This document shows, one piece after another, positions 62,490 through 64,000 of a stretch of 64,000 bases of DNA (positions are counted from its first letter, which is position 1; each line of letters starts with the position of its first letter). Both the position numbers and the translations under genes were made by a program. This DNA is from Brachybacterium huguangmaarense. GTDB lineage: Bacteria > Actinomycetota > Actinomycetes > Actinomycetales > Dermabacteraceae. The stretch covers positions 2,046,001 to 2,110,000 of the forward strand of contig NZ_CP107020.1 of NCBI RefSeq assembly GCF_025725725.1. The letters are read 5' to 3'. A model generated the notes under the pieces. The model saw only the letters and a list, made by a program, of their open reading frames with translations. It was not told where the DNA came from and made no database searches.

Positions 62490-63252
62490 CGGGTGGTGGC
62501 GAGGAGCCGTGCGCGTGAGCGTGCTCGGCCGCCGGGCCGCGGTCGCAGGCGAGGCTGGGGGCGCTGCGCGATGGGTGGCGCCGGTGTGATCGCGCTCGGG
62601 CCGGGGTGTCGGAGTTGGCGCCAGGTTGGCGTCATCGAGATCGCCTTTTCGGGTGGAATTCTCGGCGAATTCCGCCCGAAAAGGCGATCTCGATGCATCT
62701 GGGGCGCAGGGTTCCGCCGGATACAGCGATCTCGACGCGCTGGGTGAGCGAGTCCTGCGGCGGAGTGTCGATGATCCCCGTCCGACTCCGTGTCTTCTCC
62801 ACGCTCACGCTCGGACGGCGACCTGAGTTTCGGGGCTTGGGTCGCACTGGCCGTTCTCACGCGAAGCGCGGACGCTGGTCGCTCCGTGATGGAGCGCTTG
62901 TCCTCCTGAGGGTGACGCCTCCTGGTCGCCCAGGATGCTTCCTCCGGTGGGCGATGTGTCGCCTACGTCGAGGGGTACGCCCCCTGTCGCAGGGGTCATC
63001 CGTTCGTGGGGTCGTCCGTTGCGGCGCAGAAGCTGACCCTCTCGAGGAATCGGTCCGCTACGGAATCTGCTCGGGTCTCTGGGGCAGCCCCTCTGCCTCA
63101 GGACCTGGTCGCATGGAATATCTCAGCAGTCACACCGTTCGTCTCTTCGCGTCCTCCTCGCCGTTTCCTCCCCATGCAGAGTTGTCCACATTCTCGAAAT
63201 GGGGTCCGGACGGCGGTCTCGTTTGTCAGACCCCTTCGGAAGAATAGGGGGC
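62490..63252. other. Gene-free stretch with a long hairpin and upstream region of DUF222 gene
   Basis: 763 bases. The hairpin at 62634-62694 is the only strong structure. A TTGTCCACA DnaA-box-like match lies at 63182-63190 and TTGTCA at 63220-63225 could be a -35. Open frames here have no family-like residues. Confidence 0.55.
62634..62694. repeat. REP-like palindromic hairpin
   Basis: 28-base arms (62634-62661 and 62667-62694) matching in 27 positions with the one mismatch a G-T wobble in RNA, loop TCGGC. A degenerate further copy of one arm occurs at about 62714-62738 (CCGCCGGATACAGCGATCTC). Intergenic repeat element of the REP/BIME kind. Confidence 0.85.
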
Positions 63253-64000
63253 ATGACGACAAGACCGGGACGTTCGAGGGCCGAGGGTCCGGGGCGCGAT
63301 GACCGCGCCCGGGCACGGGGTGTGGATGGTCCTGCGCTGTCGCGGTCGGGAGGGGGTGACCTTCCGTTGGGTGGCAAAGGCGCGGGGTCGATGCCCGCCA
63401 AGGGAACGGCATCGACGCGCGGTGACGGGTCGTTGCCCTCGGGAACCCGCGTGCCTTCGGTTGCTGCCGCGACTGACGGCGACTGCACGGTCCCAGCTGG
63501 TGATGCCCTAACTCAGGTCCTCGCTCAGGCGGAGGCTCTCAGCCGTGACGGGGCGGCGCGTGAGGTCGTGGCGTCGATCCTCGCGGGGGTGCTGGCAGCG
63601 GTGGAGGCCCCGGTGGCGATGCGTGATGGATTGGTCGACACCGAGCCCGGCTCTGCAGCCGAGGCCCTCGGTGTGGTGGGGGTGATCGATCAGCTTCGCT
63701 CCACCCTCGCGGCCCTGGATGCGACGTGGCAGGTCATGGCCGCGACCCGGATCGCCGACGCCGACGCCATACGTGGCGTCCCGACGGCGGAGCAGGGACG
63801 CGCCGCCGCGCAGGAGCTGAGCCTGGCACGCCGAGTCTCGCCATCGGCGTCGTCGATGTCCCTGGCCGCGTCACAGCGTCTGGTCACCCAGCTCCCCAGC
63901 ACGTTCAGCCTGCTCGCCTCGGGGCGGGTCACCGAGCAGCAGGCCCGGGCGATCGCGGTCGCGCTCGATGACGTTGACCCTGATGTCGCCGAGTCCATCG
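63253..64000 (+). CDS. DUF222 (HNH endonuclease) protein, 3' end outside window
   Basis: About 249 codons visible and open to the edge. N-terminal 75 residues are Gly/Arg-rich and disordered. Then VLAQAEALSRDGAAREVVASILAG...VDQLRSTLAALDATWQVMAATRIADADAIRG, GRAAAQELSLARRVSPSASSMSLAASQRLVTQLPSTFSLLASGRVTEQQARAIAVAL, the helical DUF222 core that precedes a C-terminal HNH nuclease in actinobacterial '13E12 repeat'-type proteins. The HNH part is not in the window. Confidence 0.85.
   Translation, partial: MTTRPGRSRAEGPGRDDRARARGVDGPALSRSGGGDLPLGGKGAGSMPAKGTASTRGDGSLPSGTRVPSVAAATDGDCTVPAGDALTQVLAQAEALSRDGAAREVVASILAGVLAAVEAPVAMRDGLVDTEPGSAAEALGVVGVIDQLRSTLAALDATWQVMAATRIADADAIRGVPTAEQGRAAAQELSLARRVSPSASSMSLAASQRLVTQLPSTFSLLASGRVTEQQARAIAVALDDVDPDVAESI

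Noticed and set aside
63182-63190. Replication origin, from the DnaA-box match TTGTCCACA
   Set aside because: A single box with no cluster and no dnaA/dnaN nearby.
62606-63247. Plus-strand frame in the 62.5-63.2 kb gap
   Set aside because: It runs through the long hairpin and has no family-like residues.

Overview
The window is about 64 kb of very GC-rich DNA with short intergenic gaps, many 1-4 base start/stop overlaps (ATGA, TGATG), frequent GTG starts and promoters of the form TANNNT lying 6-8 bases before the start codon. Together with the gene order clpS, DUF2017, murI, metallo-beta-lactamase, rph, rdgB (close to the order around Rv1331-Rv1341 of Mycobacterium tuberculosis), this points to the chromosome of an actinomycete. 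Micrococcales, perhaps Brachybacterium or a relative, is my guess; it is not proven by anything here.

Layout. 0-9.5 kb is a conserved housekeeping block: malic enzyme (5' end outside the window), VanZ-like and serine beta-lactamase-like proteins, DUF3039, a DEAD/DEAH helicase, ClpS adaptor, DUF2017, glutamate racemase, an Rv1339-type metallo-hydrolase, RNase PH and the RdgB house-cleaning pyrophosphatase. A lower-GC phosphotransferase at 9.8-10.9 kb looks acquired. 11-24.8 kb holds a NUDIX-like/phosphatase pair, tRNA-Leu(UAG), small membrane proteins, redox enzymes, an ABC exporter, an intact NarL-type two-component system and a fatty acyl-CoA ligase. 24.8-28 kb is a DedA - histidine kinase - response regulator - PAP2 phosphatase operon in which both the kinase and the regulator are broken. 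28-35 kb has small transferases, a lipoprotein, a MarR regulator with a broken FUSC exporter, and an autoregulated MerR/membrane-protein pair with a textbook 19-bp-spacer promoter.

35.8-46.5 kb is a rearranged, decaying region: three IS3-family remnants and one complete-ended but defective IS3 copy, a truncated hydrolase, a formaldehyde dehydrogenase, a UvrA paralogue with an 80-bp duplicate of itself at the edge of the IS, a broken flavin-type gene, and a small phage-like HTH cluster abutting tRNA-Lys(CUU). 46.7-64 kb returns to ordinary chromosome: heme-monooxygenase-like and epimerase genes, a SulP anion transporter, an internally duplicated ABC-2-like exporter with its TetR regulator, an ACR3-type carrier, an ECF sigma factor coupled to ogt, a frameshifted HD phosphohydrolase running into a nucleotidyltransferase, an MFS pump repressed by MarR through a perfect palindrome, a REP-like hairpin, and the start of a DUF222/HNH gene cut by the window end.

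Recurring themes: (1) many leaderless promoters; (2) an unusual number of broken genes, with five in-frame stop codons inside otherwise continuous reading frames plus several one-base indels, some in G/C runs. The indels could be sequencing errors; the stop codons are harder to explain that way. I see no CRISPR array, rRNA or clear new defence system.
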